Of a DNA stretch of 10,351 nt, positions 6,475 through 10,351 are shown in pieces. Where the stretch lies: positions 430,089-440,439 of the forward strand of contig MU069488.1 of assembly GCA_002284615.2 (NCBI GenBank), written 5' to 3'. The translations under genes and the position numbers were made by a program. The notes below the pieces were generated by a model that saw only the letters and a program-made list of their open reading frames with translations, was not told the origin of the DNA and searched no databases. Each line of letters begins with the position of its first letter. The first letter of the stretch is position 1. Source of the stretch: Dunaliella salina (lineage: Eukaryota; Chlorophyta; Chlorophyceae; Chlamydomonadales; Dunaliellaceae).

Positions 6475-8774
6475 CTCGGCATCGCCTCCCACAACCAGAT
6501 GGCTGGGCTGGCCACGCTGGCAGCCTTGGCCTCTCCACAGGTCCCCACCTCCTTCCCCACCACCTCCTTCCCACACCCCACCACCTCCTTCCCCTCCACC
6601 TCCATCCCACACCCCAGTGAGCTTATGCATGCTAACCTAGGGGACAGCCCTCACCACCAGCAACATGATCAATTCTTCCCCAGTGATCACAGCCACCCAC
6701 ATGAACAGCAGCACCCGCAGCACCACTGCCCACACCACCAGCAGCACCAGCAGCACCAGCCAGGTGCACCGCCACAGCACTACAGCCCACACCAGCAGCA
6801 GAACCTGCCAGGCGCATTGCACTACAGCCCACACCAACAGCAGCGCCAGCCAGGTGCACTGCCACATTGTGCGTCTTTCGAACTGCCAGGGCGTGGGGAC
6901 ACAGGAGAGGGTGCAAAGCATGGTGGGACTGCAGAGGACAGCGTGGACTGGAATGCAGGTGGGCGAGGCACAGTGCAGGAGTGGGTGCAGGGCGCGGCAG
7001 GGTTTGTTGGGACTGATGCAGGCGGGCGGCTCGGTACGCAAGCAGAGCCGAGCAGGCCTCGTTACCGCCCAGAAGGGTCGACGCCCAGTGTCACCAACCT
7101 GACATTTAACCACGGAGCAGAGCCGAGCAGGCTACGTTACCGCCCCACAAGCGCCAGCAACCTGGATGAGTCAACACCCAGCATCAACGACCCAACACTA
7201 CCAACAGCACAGTCTCAGTTCCAGTTGCAGTGGCTGCAGCAGCAGCAGCAGCAGCAACAGGGGCAGCAGCAACAGGGGCACACAGCACAGCAGCAGGCAC
7301 CCCAGCACCAGTCCTCCTCCCCTCGCCGCCGCGTCACGATCGTAGGGCTGCCGAGCTCAGGCTCTGAGGCCAGTGCCTCAAAACAAGGCAGCAGTGAGGG
7401 CTACACAGAGATCCGCACTGAGGGGGGGGCCAGTGGCAGCAGCCGCAGTGAAGACGCCCCATCTTCGAGAGTGCGCTCACAGGCACCAGGCGATGGAAGT
7501 GGGAGCAGGAGCTATAGTGGGGATGGGGACAGTGTTGTGCGCACAGAAGCAGCGGGCAGTGGCAGCGGCAGTGGAGATGGGGAAAGTGTTGTGCGCACAG
7601 AGGTCGCGGGCAGCGGCAGCGGCAGCGGCAGAGGAGATGGGGAGAGTGTGGTGCGCACGGAAGTAGCGGGTAGTGGCAGTGGCAGCAGGAGTGGGAGCCG
7701 CAGTGGGGATGGAGAGAGTGTGGTGCGCACAGAGGTTGCAGGCAGCGGCAGTGGCAGTGGCAGTGGAAGTGGCAGTGGGGGCGGAGTGAGTATGGTGCGC
7801 ACAGAAGCTGCTGGCAGTGGCAGTGGCAGTGGCAGTGGCAGCAGGGGCGGAGTGAGTGCGGTGGGCACTGAGGCGTATACTGAGTTTGGGGAAGAACCTG
7901 CAGGGAGTAGCGGCAGCAGTGGCGACCATGTGGGAGGCAACACAGAGCGAAGGTCACACACCATGAGGAATTCACAGAGCAAAGGTCCAAATGAGATTAA
8001 CAGAGCAAAGGTCCCGCATCATGGCGGATTCAAAGACCAAAAGGCACACACCATAAGGGATTGCAATGGGGGTGGTCATTTTGGAGGGTCCTTGACCAAC
8101 GATGGGAAGGCTGCTCCGAGTGAATACAGCGCCGTGTTTGAGCCAGAGGACTTTCTAGGCTCGATAGAGGGGGACAGCAGGAGCAGCCTGCCAGAAACTC
8201 ATGCCACAAGCAGCTTGCTAGGGACTAGTGCTGCGGCTGTCACCCAGCCGCTACAATATGGGCAGCAACACAATAGGCAAGGACAGAATCCTGGCCAGCA
8301 GCAGCAGCTCCACCAGCAGAACCCTCGCCCCTACTTCCACCATGGCCAGCAACACAGCCAGGGTGAGGGGCATGTTCTGTTGCTGCGACCTCCTCAGCAG
8401 CACAATCAGCACCAACCGCAGCAGCTCCACGCACATCACCATCGAACTCCTCGGCAGCACAGTCAGCATGATCAGCTCCAGCATGAAGCACAGCTTCAAG
8501 CACACACTGAGTGCGCGCAGCAGCAAGCTCTGCACCAGCCCACAGGCCAGAGCATTGTGAAGCAGATGGACCATGCTCCCAGCAACCACCATCCCAGCCA
8601 CCCAGGTTTCCCACCAAGCCCCCAAGCCCACCAGCAGCCGCAGCCACAGCCCTGGCAACAAAGGCAGCAGCAGCAGGAGCAGCAGCAATACCGGCAGCAG
8701 CTGCCGCCCCCCCGCCAGCAGCACACGATCCCTCAGTCTGGAGGCGCCAACGCAGCGCAACAAACGCTGGAAAG
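6475..8774 (+). CDS. Large exon 3: Gln/His-, Pro- and Ser-Gly-rich low-complexity protein
   Basis: One frame is open for 2.38 kb, from the TTGCAG acceptor (ends 6474) to a stop at 8854-8856. A donor, GGAAAG/GTGGGT (GT at 8775), would end the exon after 766 codons plus two bases. No ATG start is needed, because the exon joins 3382-3611 in phase 0. Order, counting Leu at 6475 as 1: ordinary helix-like start LGIASHNQMAGLATLAAL; Pro-rich TTSFPHP repeats (about 23-47); His/Gln/Pro-rich stretch (about 59-132); two 25-residue repeats starting AEPSR(P/L)RYRP (190 and 215); Gln8 and Gln4 runs (from 255); basic SPRRRVTIVG (from 282), a possible basophilic kinase site; six (E/D/V)SVVRTE(V/A)AGSGSG-type repeats (from about 352); a more complex acidic part, EYSAVFEPEDFLGSIEGD (from 550); and a Gln/His-rich tail. 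No catalytic or binding domain is recognised. A role as a disordered regulatory or scaffold protein is inference only. Open frames on the other strand mirror the CAG and GGCAGT repeats. Confidence 0.7.
7042..7191 (+). repeat. 75 bp in-frame duplication inside exon 3
   Basis: GCAGAGCCGAGCAGG starts at 7042 and again at 7117, 75 bases (25 codons) apart. Both copies read AEPSRxRYRP and later STPS(V/I). The second copy is a little longer before STPSIND. The exact multiple of three supports coding use. Confidence 0.85.
7495..7880 (+). repeat. Coding minisatellite: SVVRTE unit plus Ser-Gly dipeptides
   Basis: The AGTGTKGTGCGCACAGA core starts at 7531, 7585, 7645, 7717, 7789 and 7855. The spacings are 54, 60, 72, 72 and 66, all multiples of six. 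The differences come from the number of GGCAGT (Gly-Ser) units between cores. Confidence 0.95.
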
Positions 8775-9064
8775 GTGGGTGTCTTTCGCAACCCTGTTTT
8801 ACCGTACAAACTTAATATCACCGCGCATGAATGATGTTCTTGGCCATGCGGGGTGACTGCGTGCTAGTAAAACATACTTATTTTGGGGGGCGCGCAGTTG
8901 TGTACATTGTCAGCTCGGTCCGCGAGGAAGTATGAGAGGTCCAGAGTGCCCTTGCATGGTTGATGCGCAGTGCATGCTTAGTAAACTAATTATTTGTTGG
9001 GGGGTGCGGGATGAGCCCGATTCTGCACGATACTTGCTGTCTTTTTGCCTTGATTTAGCTGCAG
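8775..9064 (+). other. Probable intron 3, or 3' part of exon 3 plus UTR
   Basis: It begins with GTGGGT and ends TTGATTTAGCTGCAG, both good green algal splice signals. If the donor is not used, the frame of exon 3 runs on for 27 codons (VSFATLFYRTN and so on) to a TGA at 8854-8856. GC is lower and Gln/His coding bias ends at about 8765, which favours the intron reading. Confidence 0.45.
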
Positions 9065-9156
9065 GCATTTACAGCCAGCCTAGCTGAATCTTTGGAAGAG
9101 AGAGAGAGAGCGGGAGAAGCTCAATTATGCAGGATTGTAGGGACGCCTGCATTTGG
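9065..9156 (+). CDS. Candidate exon 4 with charged helix
   Basis: Open segment between the TAGCTGCAG acceptor and a consensus donor, TTTGG/GTAAGG (GT at 9157). It reads AFTASLAESLEERERAGE then AQLCRIVGTPAFG, entering in phase 0 and leaving in phase 2. The Glu/Arg run suggests a short charged helix or coiled coil. The two other frames stop within 25 bases. Exon 3 leaves 8774 in phase 2, so the junction fails at this acceptor. An AG at 9077-9078 (CAGCCAG) would restore the frame and start the exon at 9079 with the Leu-Ala-Glu part. Confidence 0.4.
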
Positions 9157-9460
9157 GTAAGGTTTCACTACCCGCAGACCTGCATGGGTCTTATCTGAGG
9201 GTCCGCCAGCCTAAAGCACACACATCTTAATGTCAAAGGCATGATCCTGCATCTGCAAGCCCGTCAGCTTCCTCCTCCTCGACCTCCTTGCACGCTGCAG
9301 CCTCTACAGCACAATTCCAGATCTGCCCGCAGCTTCTTTGCTACCACCACCACACTACCACTGCTACCACCTGAGCCACTAGGATGCAGGGTTGACTTAC
9401 GCTGCATTTGCAAATTGAAGCCTTGTCTTGATGCTTCTCTGTCGAATGCAGGAGGTGTAT
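9157..9460. other. Downstream sequence with no supported gene
   Basis: It starts as an intron if the GTAAGG donor is used. A frame is open over 9241-9996, but its first part is a CTCCTC/CACCAC-rich stretch and its later part is hydrophobic with no recognisable domain, start context or matching splice ends. I do not call it. Confidence 0.4.
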
Positions 9461-9535
9461 GTATAGGTATAGGTATACATGTTCCGTACAGGTATAGATA
9501 TACATGTATTTTTACATATAAAGGTATATATGTCC
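9458..9535 (+). repeat. AT-rich GGTATA/TATACATGT repeat
   Basis: GTATAGGTATAGGTATACAT is followed by GTACAGGTATAGATATACAT and later AAAGGTATATATG. It is an imperfect 6-24 bp repeat and the most AT-rich part of the window. Confidence 0.8.
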
Positions 9536-9921
9536 TGCTGCTTACACCCGTACTATTGCTGCTACAGCTACTGCTGCTACTCAAATTTTGCCACACCGCG
9601 TTTTTTGTCTATGCATGCAGCCTTTTGAATCTGGCCTTGTTTCTGGACAAATCATTTGCGTCCATCTTCTCTCCTTGCGCGAGTTGCAGTCTCTACAGCT
9701 CACTTCTAGGAGCCACTGCCCCTGCTCTCTTTTTTTCTCAGTTTGCATTGAGGCATGCGTGGAAAAGCCCATGCAAGCTTACACATGCATACAAGCTCAC
9801 TAGCTTCAGCGTGGTGTTCCTGCTATTACCTTTGCGCCGCATCATGGATCTCGTCAGCTTCCTGACACCACTGATAGCTTTCCGCACTACCAATCTCAAT
9901 CAAAGATTTTATCATCTTGCA

Positions 9922-9997
9922 AATAAAGATAACGTGCTGCATCATGGCGGCTTGATATTAATAATAACTCAGTTGACGGAGCATCCAGGCAAATAAA
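9922..9997 (+). terminator. Two AATAAA hexamers: possible polyadenylation signals
   Basis: AATAAA occurs at 9922-9927 and 9992-9997, both preceded by GCA. The green algal signal is usually TGTAA, and I found none downstream of 8856, so these are only weak candidates for the end of a transcript. Confidence 0.2.
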
Positions 9998-10111
9998 AAT
10001 ATGACACTCCCTGGAGTTGTTGGGCTGGAGTGGGTTTAGTGTCTTGGGCATGGGGGTCCTTGCACAGAGTGGTTGGGGGAAAATGGGTAATGATCCGTGT
10101 GAGGTGCAGCA

Positions 10112-10192
10112 AGCTGGCCTGCCAGCTGGATCAATGGGATCAAAACCCTTCTATGCCAGGCTGGCACCTTCCAGAATTTCACATTGTGAAAT
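10112..10192. repeat. Cluster of three perfect short inverted repeats
   Basis: AGCTGGC-CT-GCCAGCT at 10112-10127, TGCCAG-G-CTGGCA at 10154-10166 and ATTTCACA-T-TGTGAAAT at 10176-10192. All have perfect arms and spacers of one or two bases. No flanking gene explains them. Confidence 0.7.
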
Positions 10193-10351
10193 CTGTGTAC
10201 AAGACAAATCCCAGTTTCGGGGTCAGCCGTCAGTGACAGCTAGGTGGCAGCCGCCAGAGGCAGGCAGTGTCAGCCGTCACTGGCCCGCCATTGGCCCAGT
10301 GGTGGCTGCAGGTGAAATACCACTAGTGCCGCCCCGCCCTCGCCCCTGCCC
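10193..10351. other. Window end: GTCAGCCGTCA repeat and a donor-like site
   Basis: GTCAGCCGTCAGTGAC (from about 10222) recurs as GTCAGCCGTCACTGGC (about 10269). CTGCAG/GTGAAA at about 10309 is a good donor sequence, so an exon could end there, but no clear frame and acceptor were found. The gene may continue beyond the window. Confidence 0.3.

Noticed and set aside
6617..6641. Possible tiny intron GTGAGC...CTAACCTAG inside exon 3
   Set aside because: It has donor-, branch- and acceptor-like words but would be only about 25 bases long, and the frame is open straight through it.
7334..7990. Minus-strand Cys-His-rich and Pro-Leu-rich frames opposite exon 3
   Set aside because: They mirror the GGCAGT/Ser-Gly minisatellite of the plus-strand exon. 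The CHCHCH pattern is not a metal-binding domain.
8358..8367. Donor-like CAGG/GTGAGG inside exon 3
   Set aside because: Use would discard a Gln/His-rich coding tail that keeps its bias for another 400 bases.

Overview
The window looks like nuclear DNA of a chlorophyte green alga, with Dunaliella/Chlamydomonas-type gene structure. The reasons are long (CA)n/(TG)n microsatellites, repeat-choked introns of 3 kb, splice acceptors that nearly all read TGCAG, and a huge exon coding Gln/His-rich and Ser-Gly-rich low-complexity protein. The species is not fixed by anything I can read. No bacterial-type genes, tRNA, rRNA, transposase, reverse transcriptase or CRISPR array was found, and no convincing gene lies on the minus strand.

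The simplest reading is that most or all of the window is the inside of one plus-strand gene whose ends lie outside. Three exons have compatible splice phases: 121-316 (enters phase 0, leaves phase 1), 3382-3611 (phase 1 to 0) and 6475-8774 (phase 0 to 2). They join in frame into a protein with a short ordinary-looking segment, then a Gln/His-rich linker, then about 766 residues of low-complexity sequence. A fourth candidate exon at 9065-9156 has good splice signals but does not join in frame at its best acceptor. Alternatively, the big exon reads on to a stop at 8854-8856. The protein family is not recognised.

The two large introns are made almost wholly of tandem repeats. Intron 1 (317-3381) holds decayed copies of the end of the preceding exon, a 113-114 bp array, a 32 bp array, a 46 bp array resembling a weak exon candidate at 2379-2479, and a segmental duplication (2567-2900 versus 3230-3420). 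Intron 2 (3612-6474) holds two (TG)n tracts, a 27 bp array, a roughly 1 kb satellite of 55 bp monomers organised as 111 bp dimers, decaying 70-127 bp repeats, and a 22/14 bp array rich in splice-like motifs just before the big exon.

From 9157 to the end there is lower-complexity sequence with an AT-rich microsatellite, two AATAAA hexamers, a cluster of perfect inverted repeats, and a donor-like CAG/GTGAAA near 10309. No gene could be defended there.
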